Assembly (NCBI GenBank): GCA_009733575.1
Contig: ML769390.1
Span: forward strand, 372,001-436,000
Direction: 5' to 3'
Source: Gymnopus androsaceus JB14
Lineage: Eukaryota > Basidiomycota > Agaricomycetes > Agaricales > Omphalotaceae
DNA: 64,000 nucleotides
Translations under genes and position numbers: made by a program
In this document: in pieces, positions 52,064 to 63,303 of the stretch
Layout: every line of letters starts with the position of its first letter
Numbering within the stretch: position 1 is the stretch's first letter
Notes under the pieces: model-generated
Seen by the model: only the letters and a program-made list of their open reading frames with translations
Told to the model about the DNA's origin: nothing
Database searches by the model: none

Positions 52064-53727
52064 TTACTGGAAGTCAAGCCTTAGAGTTGTTATTAAGGTA
52101 AACCTGCCAGCTCGCTGCGCTCGCGCCGCCTCCGCCTCCTTCCTCCATTCCTTCTTCTCGTATGCATCATAGATCTCGGGGTAGTCAATGTAACGTTCCT
52201 GTGCGTGAGCGAAAGGGTGTTAGCTAGCGCCGTACGGAGGTGAAATGAGGTAGGTAGGAAATCAAGAAGATAACATATAACAAAGAAAGATGATAACCTC
52301 ACCTGAACATCTCGTACATCATACGCTCTCCCTCCCTTCCCTCCTACTAGAGAGGGCATAGCCCCCATAGCACTAGAGAATAATGCATATTCGTTTGGTT
52401 GGGCTGATGGCTCAAGTGAAGCGCCATCCTCCTTTCTTACCCCTTCCGTAGTGGAGTCGGGAGATGTCTTCGGGACGAAAACATATCCCGTCGCACGATC
52501 GATGACATTTGTTAGATGGAGCATGGATTGCTTGTCCTATGAGGAAGGTAGTGTGTGTGTGAGTGAGTAGTGTAAGAGGAAGTCAAAAAAGGAAAAGGAC
52601 TCGTTCCAACGCGACAAACCAACACGAAAATAGTGTGTTGAGCTCATCGCAAATCGCAACCGACCGACCGAAAGCAAAAACGCAAAGGAAACGAAAACAA
52701 TAAACAGGGAGGAGAACTCACTTCAACAGCAAGGGTTTCAAACCCGACTAAGCTATAATCCTCAATGATGGAGATGAGGGTTTTATTTAGTGCCGTGAAG
52801 CTGCATAACGGTCATTAGCACACGAAACCTGTAGAAGGCGGGAAGCGACTCACCGTCCACTTCCGCCGCTTTCATTCTCCAATGCATTTTCCAGATACGA
52901 GAGGTCTTGAACGTCGGTGTAAAAATCGAGGTTGAAGTCTACAGATTCATTAGGACATGAAGCGAAACTCGCAAACTCTGACTGACTGACCCATATCCTT
53001 TCGCGCATACCCTCCAACCAAATCAATCTTACTCAAGACATTCACATGTGGCAGTTCCAACTGTAGCATTGTACGTAGGGAGAGAAGGAGGGAGGAGATG
53101 TAGGTTGAAGGGGAGGTTATGGAGAGGGAAGGTACTAGATGGATGGTGCAGAGCTGAGTGAAGGAGAGGAAATATTAATTAATAATTAGTATTGGGTAAG
53201 AGGGAAAAAATCCCCTCACACGAAATCCACACCTAGACTGTAATAATTCAATGATCCGTTTCAGTGAATCATGGTTGGTAGATAGCTCTACTTGTCCTGG
53301 AAGGTCAAATAAGACATAAATATCTTGTCCCAACTCTTGCAATTTTTCCTCTAGCCAATCAAAATTCTTCTCCAGATATTCCATGCAGTACAGCATTCCC
53401 CCCGTTTGGACCTAATCCGTAAGTGGACATGACGGAGGATAGCGTGATCAGGGAAGAAATAGAGATGGAAGCGGGGTAGGGGAGGGAGAGGGGGGGCGAC
53501 CGACCGCGATTAGAGTTGGCGGGGTCAGTCTCGTAACTTGTACTAGGGAGAGGACCTTCGTAATCATCGTCCGGGGAAGAATCCCAGCCATCCTCAGCAG
53601 CTGGATCCAAATTAACCACATGGACTGGCCTTTTAGGGCTCATCGCATTAAACAGCTGGTATTTTCCATAGCAGTATGTAGATTTTCCAGAGCCTGGAGA
53701 GCCGCAGATTATTTCGCCAAAGGGCAT
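52064..53727 (-). CDS. GPN2: GPN-loop GTPase 2
   Basis: Cytosolic GTPase of the Gpn family, involved in assembly and nuclear import of RNA polymerases II and [22 protein letters not shown] (start 53727) is the Walker A region, then [19 protein letters not shown] (the GPN motif), [48 protein letters not shown] (guanine recognition), [16 protein letters not shown] and [12 protein letters not shown]. The stop is at 52064-52066 after TLRLDFQ. Two oddities: a run of six C on the plus strand (53398-53403) is one too long, breaking the frame just after GPNGG; and between LDPAAE and LPYPASISI there is an acidic/Ser-rich insert of about 36 residues absent from human GPN2. Introns are short. It lies 174 bp from the divergent transporter, and its 5' end is partly duplicated at about 56.9 kb. 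Confidence 0.9.
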
Positions 53728-53901
53728 GGTAGTTTTGAGAGAAGAACGCGAACGAATCGATTAGAGAGTTAGTCATTGCCTTTGTCCACGTGCATAAGAG
53801 AAAACACGCATTTTAGCGCTCAAGAGGTTTGAAACTTTCTGATAGATCTCGAACAGAACAACAACAACAACAACAGCCTTTCCCTCTGTATATCCTTCTG
53901 A
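53728..53901. promoter_or_regulatory. shared divergent promoter, GPN2 / transporter copy 1
   Basis: The two start codons are 174 bp apart, facing outward. A short (CAA)n tract (about 53856-53875) lies close to the transporter start. A degenerate version of this region sits before transporter copy 2 without a functional GPN2. Confidence 0.6.
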
Positions 53902-56657
53902 ATGCCACCCAAATGCCTACAGTCCAATGGAGAAACAGAAATGGCATCCGATACCCAATGGATCGCGATTGAACCTATTCAAAGAACAACCGCGCCTCAC
54001 CAGTGTACGTTTCATTAATCTTCTTCACTTGCATCGTCTCTAATGATCTCGATTAAGCACCTCTAGCATCTCATAATCCTCCTAGCTTTGACGAATCTCA
54101 ATACGACATCATTCTCCGTCGTCAACGCGTCCGGCCACCAACAGGTCCCTCACTCAAATCAACAACAGTTCCTTCGCGTTTTCTCAATCTTTCGAACGAT
54201 TTTGAGTTTGCTGGATGGGGAACGTACAGCAAGGTACAGCTGGAAGATGCTGATTATGTCGCGGGAGAGGCTAGAGTAAAAGAGAGGAATGAAATAAAGA
54301 TTCTAGGACAGTTCACGGCCTCTGCCCTCGCTGGAAATGTAAGTCGGGTGCCAAGCTCCTTTGTTTGCTGTAATGTTCTCCATCTAATTCATTACTATCC
54401 TCTTTTAGGATATCCTTGGCGGCATTTTCTATACCATTCCTGCTGTTGTTGCTGTCGCCAGCGTGTAGTGAGTCCGAAATTATTGAGATCGCACTGAATA
54501 AACTCATGAATCGCAAAAAGCTCGCCGATTTCTCTTTTCATTGCCACTTTGACGCTCTTTATCTGGCGTCCCATTATGGAAGAACTTAGTTCAGCATTTC
54601 CTATATGTGGAGCACCTTACTCGTACATGCAAGTATCACTTATCCTTATGGCTCTACCTCAGACTAAATTTCATACAGATTGAACATTTCCAACAAGAGC
54701 CTAGCAATTCTCAGTGCAGCTCTGCTTTTCCTCGACTTTGCGTCCACATCAGTCATTTCCGCCGCGACCGCGACCTCGTATCTCGCAGGAGAAGTCGAGC
54801 TTCCATTTCCGGAATTCGTCGGTGTAATCTTGATTTTGGTGATATTTACGCTCGTCAGCCTTGCTGGAATCAAAGAAAGCAACAGGGTTGCATTTGGCGT
54901 GCTCAGTTTTCATATAACCGCAATGATCGTATTGGTTATCGCTGGATTCGTGCACTGGGCAAGGAATGGTAACGCCCAAATAACTCAGAATTGGCACGAC
55001 GGAAAGGCTTCGTCGGCCGCTGAAATTGCGAAACAGATATTTCAATGGTTTCTGTCTCGGAATGCTTGGCCTGACTGGGTTTGAATGTAGGTTTGCTCTT
55101 CTATGATGTTTGTTCTTTTCCTGAGAAAGAAATCGTAGGTCACTCCGGCGTACATTGCGCGGATCAAGCCTGGCCGTTTCCCTCTGGTCCTGCGCAATCT
55201 ACACTATCCTGCTATCGTGTTGAATTGCGTAGTGATGACATTGGTGCTGGCTATCGTTCCATTAGAGACGATTTTAGAAGGCGATAATGTTTTGAGTATT
55301 CTTGCAGAAAAGGTTACAATACCTGTTTTCATGTCCCTCTGACTGTCTAACTAATCTCAAGGCGCATTTCTAGTGTGTTAACAAACGCTTAAGAACTTAT
55401 ATTGTTGTGGATGCTATTATTGTCTTATGTGGTGGAGTTTTGACCGGTTGGTGTCTACCTACTTCACGGGGCGACTTCAAGCTCACCTTGCGCTCTTGTA
55501 TGCAGGTATCCTCAGTGCCTGTGAACTTCTCCAACAACTCTCTCTTGACCGCCTTGTTCCTAAAAGCTTCTGCAAAGTCCTACCTATAACGAATGCTCCT
55601 TATATCTCAGTTATTTCCTTCGTTGCCTTCAGTGGAATCGTTTATGCGAGTACAGGTCGCGAGTCTGGACATTGTTTCCAAGATGTAAGTGATTTATACA
55701 GATTCAAGAATTTACTCTGATTCTCAAATTTCCACCCACAGGTTCTCACTTGTCTGGCTAGTTGTCATGTCATTGTTCCCTCTAGCCACTTTTCCTACTC
55801 AAGTTCAACAGAGGACGTTTACCGAGGGCACCTAATACTTCGCTCTCAGTTGTCATATTTGCTCTTATCCTGGTACCTATCGTAGTTTGCTGGAAATGTC
55901 GTTATCGACCCAGTCACCGCCGGGTATGTCCAACAAGTCCATGCTGGATTATGTTAATGTTTTATTTCAGATACTTTTCTGGCTTCACGATTGCCGTCGC
56001 GGCCTTCTTCGCCGCCACACAAAACAAGACTCATATCTTACGATGCCTATATTGGCTTTACGATCAGTTCCCTTCGCTTCACCGTTGGAATATGACCAAC
56101 ACTTTGGGAGATACACTCATCAATCTCATGGTCACTCTCAAACGCCAGCCTGTGTGTATTTTGGTGAAAACCGATGAAGTGAGTAAGGTGATTATGGTCC
56201 GAGCCCTTTGCTTTGGCTGATCCTTGCCTTTCTTTAGATTAATCATTTATTCCATATGATACTGTATGTGCGCGATAACGAAGAGACCACATGCGTGAAG
56301 ATTGTGCATTTCGTCGATGAAGAAATTGGTGTGCCATCTGAACTAGAAGCAAATGCTAGAAGTAAGCGCTACCGTGACTTCTTTTCGAAGAACTCTGAAC
56401 CCTTGTGTTCATTATTTAGTTCTAGACGAGGCTTTTCCTGAAATCACTATCGATCTTGTGAGTGGCCTAGTATTTTCGGGTGTGGACTGCGGCTCATCTA
56501 ATCCTAGATAATCGTACCTGGAACGTTTAATCCAGTAAACGTTACGACGCTTGCCCATCACCTCGATATAGAGCCCTCTCTAATGTTCATGAGTTGCCCT
56601 GGACCTAGATTTAAATATGGTGTTGCTGAATTGGGGACAAGGATAATAACGCTGTAA
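53902..56657 (+). pseudogene. APC-family amino acid transporter, copy 1 (frame broken)
   Basis: Homologous along its whole length to copy 2. Shared parts include FAGWGTYSKVQLEDADYV, ILGQFTASALAGN, SPISLFIATLTLF, RPIMEELSSAFP, LNISNKSLAILSAALLFLDF and the soluble tail LGTRIITL. Direct comparison with copy 2 shows extra single bases at about 55043 (in the IFNGFCLGMLG region), 55141, 55658, 55786 and 55885; each destroys the frame that copy 2 keeps open. Splice sites are conserved. Either this copy is decaying after duplication or it carries sequence errors. If the extra bases are errors, it encodes a second transporter with a slightly different N-terminus (MPPKCLQSNGETEMASD). Confidence 0.85.
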
Positions 56658-56899
56658 TTCAAGAAATTGTAATGACCTATACATGTCGGGCATCGATACT
56701 ATTAGTCCTGAACCATGAATGAAAAGGGATTAGAGCATTGAAAACCGATTGAAAACCTTAATCTCAGATGAACGCGTACACTACGCGCTCGTGGAGATGA
56801 CAAACTGCCCAAACACGTTTCTTCATGACGGATTCAAAGTCTCTTTCAATGGAACGGGCTGCAAGATTTAAGCGCTGGTTAGTGAGAAGCGTATCAATC

Positions 56900-57050
56900 C
56901 CATCTTGGATCCAAATTAACCACATGCACCGACTGTTTCATGTTCATCGTATATTTATAAACACCAAAGCATAAGTATAATAGCATAACTATGCAGATTT
57001 TACAGAGCCAGGTTGGAGTGGAGCCGCAGGTTAGTTTGCCAAGCGTTGGA
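56900..57050 (-). pseudogene. truncated 5' fragment of GPN2
   Basis: On the minus strand it reads HVVNLDPRWD, and the DNA aligns with the start of GPN2 (shared ttggatccaaattaaccacatg, ccgcag and ttcgcc/tttgcc blocks), but the ATG and the Walker A lysine region are altered by substitutions and gaps. The rest of GPN2 is absent. It is the left end of the second duplication unit and marks the breakpoint, which fell within GPN2 coding sequence. Confidence 0.75.
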
Positions 57051-57264
57051 GATGAGTAAAAGATAGGGACGCTTTTTAGCACTCAAGGCTACTAGATAAG
57101 TTCAAGCACCCAACGGTTTAAGCTTTCTAGGTTTTGCTTGCGTTCCACGGGTTCTAGCTCTAGTGACAAACCTACCAAGAAAAAAAAGGTCGAACCCTGC
57201 GGCCTCGTCATTATTTCCTTCCTTCTTTCCTTTGATGAAAACTTCCTTCTCTGTATCCTTTTAA

Positions 57265-60058
57265 ATGCCACCCAAATGCCTAGAGTCCAATGGAGATACA
57301 GGAATGGCATCCAATGCTCAATGGATCGCAATTGACCCTATACAACGAACAACTGAACCTCATTGTACGTTTCACCAGCTCATGCTCTTCACTTGCATCG
57401 TCTCTAATGATTTCGATGTAGCAATTCTAGCATCTCATAATCCTCCCAGCTTTGACGAATCTCAATACGACATTATTCTCCGTCGTCAACGCGTCCGACC
57501 ACCAACGGGTCCCTCACTCAAATCAACAACGGTTCCTTCGCGTTTTCTCAATCTTTCGAACGATTTCGAGTTTGCTGGATGGGGGACGTATAGCAAGATA
57601 CAGCTGGAAGATGCTGATTATGTTGCCGGAGAGGCTCGGGTAAAAGAGAGGAATGAAATAAAGATTCTAGGACAGTTTACAGCCTCTGCCCTCGCTGGAA
57701 ATGTAAGTTAGCCCCAAATGCTTCTGTTAGCTTCATTTCGACCTTGAAATTGATCACTAATATTCTCCACCAATTTCATTGATATGCACCCTTAGGCGGT
57801 CCTTGGCAGCGTTTTTTATGCCATTCCTGCTGTTGTTGCTGTCGCCAGCGTGTAGTGAGTCCGGAACCTTTGAGATCACACTGAATTGAACCCGTTATCG
57901 CAAAAAGCTCTCCGATCTCTCTTTTCATTGCAACCTTGACGCTTTTTGTCTGGCGTCCCATTATGGAAGAGCTTGGTTCAGCCTTTCCTATATGTGGAGC
58001 ACCTTACTCGTACATGTAAGTATCACTTATCCTTATGGCTCTACCTCAGACTAAATTTCATACAGATTGAACATTTCCAACAAGAGCCTAGCTATTCTCA
58101 GTGCAGCTTTGCTGTGCCTCGACTTTGCCTCAACATCAGTCGTTTCGGCCGCGACCGCCATCTCCTATCTCGCAGGAGAAGTCGAGCTTCCATTTCCGGA
58201 ATTCGTCGGTGTAATCTTGATTTTGGTGATATTTACACTCGTCAGCCTTTCTGGAATCAAGGAGAGCGCCAGGGTTGCGCTTTGCGTGCTCAGTTTTCAT
58301 ATGACCGCCATGACTGTACTGGTTATCGCTGGATTCGTGCACTGGAGAAGGATTGGTAACGCCCAAATAACGCAGAATTGGCATGATGGAAAGGCTTCGT
58401 CGGCCTCGGAAATTGCGAAACAGATATTTAATGGTTTCTGTCTTGGGATGCTTGGCCTAACTGGCTTTGAATGTGGGCTTCTTGTTCTTCTATGCTATTT
58501 GTTTCAAGTTTTCCTGAAAAAGAAATCGTAGGTACGCCTGCGTACATTGCGCGAATTAAGCCTGGCCGTTTCCCTCTGGTCCTGCGCAATCTACATTATC
58601 CTGCTATCGTGTTGAATTGTGTAGTGATGACATTGGTGTTGGCTATCGTTCCATTGGAGACGATTTTACAAGGCGATAATGTTTTGAGTATTCTTGCAGA
58701 ACAGGTTACAATGCCTCTTTTATGTCTTTCCGACTGATCTCAAAGCATTTTCTAGTGTGTCGGCAAACGCTTAAGAACTTATATTGTTGTGGATGCTATC
58801 ATTGTCTTATGTGGTGGAGTTTTGACCGGTTGGTGCTTTACCTGCTTCGCTGGATTTTAGCTTCAAGCTCATCTTGCATTCTTCTATGCAGGTATCCTTA
58901 GCGCCTGTGAACTTCTCCAGCAACTCTCTCTCGACCGCCTTGTCCCTAAAAGTTTTTGCAAAGTCCTACCTATAACGAATGCTCCCTATGTCTCGGTTCT
59001 TTCCTTCGTCGCCTTTAGTGGAATCGTCTATGCCAGTACAGGTGCGAGCCTGGACGTCGTTTCCAAGATGTAAGTGCTTTTCAAAGATTCTAGAATTTAC
59101 TTTGATTCTCAATTTTCCACCCACAGGTTCTCACTTGTCTGGCTAGTTGTCATGTCCTTGTTCCCTCTCGCACTTCTCCTGCTCAAGTTCAACAGAGGAC
59201 GTTTACCGAGGGCGCCTAATACTTCGCTCTCAGTTGTCATATTTGCTCTTATTCTGGTACCTATCGTATTTGCTGGAAATGTCGTCGTCGACCCAACCAC
59301 TGCTGGGTATGCCATCAAGTCTGTGTTAGACTATCATGTTGATGTTTTTGTGTTTTTGACTTTACAGATACTTTTCTGGCTTCACGATTGCCGTCGTGGC
59401 CTTCTTCGCCGCCACACGAAACAAGACTCATATCTTACGATGCCTATATTGGCTTTACGATCAGTTCCCTTCACTTCACCGTTGGAGTATGACCAACGCT
59501 TTGGGAGATACACTCATCAATCTCATGGTCACTCTCAAACGCCAGCCCGTGTGTATTTTGGTGAAAACCGATGAAGTGAGTAAGGTGGTTATGGTCCGAG
59601 CCCTTTATTTTAACTGATCCTTGCCTTTCTTTAGATTAATCATTTATTCCATATGATACTGTATGTGCGCGATAACGAAGAGACCACATGCGTGAAGATT
59701 GTCCATTTCGTCGATGAAGAAATTGGTGTGCCATCTGAACTAGAAGCGAATGCTAGAAGTAAGAGTTATTTCTTCTTCCATGGTTTCGAACTCTGAACCC
59801 TTTTTGTGTCCATTATTTAGTTCTAGACGAGGCTTTTCCTGAAATTACTATCGATCTTGTGAGTGGCCTAGTATTTTCGAATGTGGACTGCGGCTCATCC
59901 AAACCTAGATAATCGTACCTGGAACGTTTAATCCAGTAAATGTTGCGACGCTGGCCCATCACCTCGATATAGAGCCCTCTCTAATGTTCATGAGTTGCCC
60001 TGGACCTAGATTTAAATACGGTGTTGCTGAATTGGGGACAAGGATAATAACGTTGTAA
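57265..60058 (+). CDS. APC-family amino acid transporter, copy 2 (intact)
   Basis: Multi-pass permease with about 12 predicted membrane helices, probably moving amino acids or related amines across the plasma or vacuolar membrane with protons. Starts MPPKCLESNGDTGMASN at 57265. After a hydrophilic N-terminus come ILGQFTASALAGN, VFYAIPAVVAVASVY, SPISLFIATLTLF, RPIMEELGSAFPICGAPY, LNISNKSLAILSAALLCLDF, FCLGMLGLTGFECTPAY and IVVDAIIVLCGGVLTGILSA. The FFAATRNKTHILRCLYWLYD region leads into a soluble tail (QPVCILVKTDEINHLFHMIL, KIVHFVDEEIGVPSE, FMSCPGPRFKYGVAELGTRI). Stop at 60056-60058. All about eleven introns can be removed without a frame break, in contrast to copy 1. The soluble C-terminal domain is a feature of this basidiomycete subfamily; substrate unknown. 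Confidence 0.88.
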
Positions 60059-60275
60059 TTATAAGAGATTGTAATGAGCTACCTTGCATGAAGCTTGACA
60101 TTTCTGCACGAGAGTGGTCGGGCATCAGTGTTATTAACCCTAAAAAGGATCAGTGCAATGAAATCTTCGGGACTAGTCCAGTGGAAGCGGAGTACGTATG
60201 CCTCGGGCAGCTCGCGGAGAGCCCAAACACGTTTCTACATGACCGAATTCAAACAGTCCTGGACGGGCTTACTAT

Positions 60276-60864
60276 ACTTCAATGCCTTGCCGAAGAAGTG
60301 ACAGAATTAGACGTTCAGCTGAGAAATCTCCACGTTTACTGTAAGTAAGAGAGGCACTTTGATGCTTCAGTACATATTATAATGTACCCCGAGTCCGATA
60401 TAATAGCTGTACATAAGTACATACCATATTTCCCAGGGATATATAATAGACGGTGAGTGCAGTATCTAAGTCCTAATAGTATATATATGAAGATTCTGTA
60501 GGATTCAAGTTGTATTGACTTTTTTCGTCGCGTCGCGGCGTCATGCACTGGGAGCGTGCGTGTCTTTGTAACGCCCTTCAAACTGCTGTCTAGCTCTCAT
60601 GGTAATTCGTAATCTCCGGCGATGCTGGGACTAGTAATGTCCTCCAAATCTCGTATTTTGGTTTCGACGAAAACGCCCAATCTCAGGCTCGGTCAAAATG
60701 GAGATGGGATATTCAATTGGTGTATTCCGACTTACTACTCCGCTTTCACTCCCCTGGCCCCAGTCAATATAGATGCGTACCCGTCCTCCATTAGTCTCCA
60801 GCTCCGATAGCCCTTTACGCAGGAGTATTTAACTCGGGGCTGGCTACAGACTCAAAACACCAAA
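60276..60864. other. intergenic, no gene seen
   Basis: Follows the right edge of the duplication. ORFs at 60088-60348 (+) overlap the duplicated flank and show no domain; 60336-60581 (-) and 60622-60810 (+) are unsupported. The last part should hold the glycosyltransferase promoter; ggagtatttaactcgg (near 60822) may include a TATA-like element. Confidence 0.4.
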
Positions 60865-62883
60865 ATGTCTCCTACCCACTTCTCGTAGTCTGCTCCCCCT
60901 TATTTGGGCATGTACGCCCAATCACTTCCTTCACCATGAATCTCTTGGTGATGTACCCCGAGCTCTACATCACCTATGTCACTACTGGAACTAGTTCGCC
61001 AGCCTTTTCCCCTTCCTCAATCGAGCGCGAAATGACGCTTTATGGTCTTGCGGATGAACCTCGTTCGCGTCTCAATGTCAAGTTTCTGGGAGAAGGCAAC
61101 TTGAACTCTTTGATGGAGCAGATGGGGTCTCTAATGACCTCGTTTCCTTCCTTCCTTGAGGACCTCGTCAAGCCCGGAGCTCATCCTTCACCTTTCAGAC
61201 TTATGCCCGCAGTAGCGGTTCTAGACGTACGTTCCAAGCCTCCTGCTCAAGTTTTATCAGTCATTTACATATCCATGGCTCCAGATTTTGCTTTTGGATT
61301 CGATAGACATGTTGGACGCCATCACACCACATAAAATAACAGCTCTGGCATACGTTCCGACGAATGCTGCTCTTGCGAATCTGTAAGACTGGGTTTCAAT
61401 GTATCTATATGTGTTATCTATCCACTTATTCTTTACTCCAGGTACTGGGTGCGCAAAGACGAATACCCCGAAACGTACTGGGGACCTGTCTACCGTGAAG
61501 CAGAAAAACAAGCTGCCAACGGAACACATTCTGTGGCTTATTACGCATACAGGGTATGTTTTTGATTTATTCAATTGGATCCGGTCTCGTTATTCTAAGT
61601 AAAATACTACAGATCTGGAGCAAAGCTTCTGATGTAGTTGCTCGAACAACTAGCCTCCCTCCGATGTATCATCGTAAGTTTACTCTCAATGATAATGAAA
61701 ATGACACAAGCTGATAAAGCTCTTTTTTTTTTCATTCAGATGAATTGAGTAAGTGCATACTGGAAAGTGATGCTAACTTTCTGCTTACCACTTTTTATAG
61801 ACCCTCAAACGGACTCACTCGACACTGGCGAAGACTCGAATGCGGTAGCTCAAGCACACTTGGCCATAACAATTACCAATCACATGTCTCGACTCGATGG
61901 TATCATTATCCATACCACTCCGATTATGGAACCCGGGGAGGTGGAAGAGATGAAACGAACAACACCAAAGCACCTTTTTTTTCACATTGGGTATGTATTT
62001 TTTTCATCTGCTTACTCGTCTACTCTCAATATTTTTGATCCAGTCCTCAATATCCCGAGACTTGGTGGAACGACGGAATTCCTCCCCAAGTTCAAGCTCT
62101 CTCCACCGAGGACAAACAAGTCATGTCATTCCTGAATGACATGCACAAGCGTTATGGGCCAAATAGTGTCCTCTATATCAGCTTTGGAACCACATTTCTG
62201 CCGTACAATACCCCGCATCTCTTTGATGCGTTAGTCAAGACGATCTTGGCTGCTGACCCGCCTCTACCGTTTCTGTTTGCTGGCGGGACAACCAATAGGC
62301 TACTGACAGCGGAACATCGCAAGGCAATTACAAAATCCGGACGTGGATTGCTCGCAGGATTTGTCCCTCAGCAAGCTGCGCTGAAGCATGAAGCGACTGG
62401 GTGGTATCTGGTAAGTGAGCTGATCAATGTAATTTATAACCAACTAACTCTGGGTATGAAGTGCCATGCGGGCTCTAATTCAATCTCTGAAGCCTTTTTG
62501 AACCAAGTTCCTATGGTTTTGTGGCCCTATACAATTGACCAACCGCTCATCGCGTAAGTAAAGTCTGTATGATTAGAGAGATACTTTATCTCAATGTTGT
62601 TTCTAGGAACCAACTCTCGGTCGGACTCGGGCTCGCATATGAACTTATCCAAGTGCGAAATGGCGAAAACATCGGACGACCCACACATCGTGGTCCAGTG
62701 GTTCACGGAACAAGGGAAGCTGTAGAGAAGGAAATGAGCGATGTATGGAAAATAATGCGAGGAGAAGATGGAGCGCAGATGCGACAAAGGGTTATTGCCT
62801 TTAGTAAGGCCATGAAGGAGGATCATCGCAATGGCATTGCGCGAAAGGCGATGGAAAATTTTTCAGATTTTATGACCAAGTAG
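60865..62883 (+). CDS. UDP-glycosyltransferase, GT1 family
   Basis: Transfers a sugar from a nucleotide donor to a small lipophilic acceptor. The N-terminal acceptor half starts MSPTH and continues LVVCSPLFGHVRPIT (the GHxxP-type helix with the likely catalytic His), MNLLVMYPELYITYVTTG and FPSFLEDLV. The donor half has VLYISFGTTFLPY, LPFLFAGGTTN, LLAGFVPQQAAL and, after an intron (62411-62460), CHAGSNSISEAFLNQVPMVL with WPYTIDQPL, the fungal counterpart of the plant PSPG motif HCGxNSxxE. Ends NFSDFMTK at 62883. About eight introns. Just after the start (about 60884) one base seems missing, since ATGTCTCCTACCCAC runs into a stop while the neighbouring frame carries LVVCSPLFGH. Acceptor unknown; glycosylation of terpenoid or phenolic metabolites is typical of the group. 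Confidence 0.85.
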
Positions 62884-63303
62884 AGCGCATATAATAGGGT
62901 GGCGAAGTCTTGCATTTGCTGTTTACCTCTACCATCACCTGCATTTTTGTGTAATGTCCAAATAGATAGATATAGATAGATAGTTGAACTTGGTTTGTCA
63001 GTGTTATTAAGGCGAGACTTTTCAGCTTCTGGTCCGGCCCGCCTGTGGCAGTGCTTACTGCTTGTCCCTGTTACTTAGGGTAGCCCATTGTTCTCGCGTG
63101 CCATTGTATTTTGCGAAACATCTTGACCTCCATCTCCTCCTTTATCAACCACCATATTCTGCAGTGATAACGCAGAATTTTCCTCTCATTTCTCTGCATC
63201 CCCGTCTTGCTTGAATTTTCCTTCTAGAATCACTAAATAACGAGAACGAGAACAAGACAGACGCGTAGCCTCGCGCAATAAGAACGATAGAAGGAAGGAA
63301 CCG
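62884..63303. other. intergenic
   Basis: 3' flank of the glycosyltransferase and promoter of the last gene. A short (GATA)n-like tract (atagatagatatagatagat, about 62961-62980) is present. Nothing else recognised. Confidence 0.4.

Larger units (their letters stand above)
53600..56870. repeat. tandem duplication, unit 1
   Basis: Covers the first part of GPN2, the divergent promoter, transporter copy 1 and about 200 bp beyond it. It aligns in the same orientation with about 56900-60275. Matching edges: ggatccaaattaaccacatg at 53602 and 56910, and cccaaacacgtttct at 56813 and 60221. Coding identity is high, so the duplication looks fairly recent. Confidence 0.8.
56900..60275. repeat. tandem duplication, unit 2
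   Basis: Direct-orientation copy of about 53600-56870, with the GPN2 fragment, the transporter promoter region, intact transporter copy 2 and the downstream flank. Homology fades after about 60275. Confidence 0.8.

Noticed and set aside
62955..62985. GATA-type microsatellite
   Set aside because: Too short to be more than a chance simple repeat; noted only within the spacer entry.
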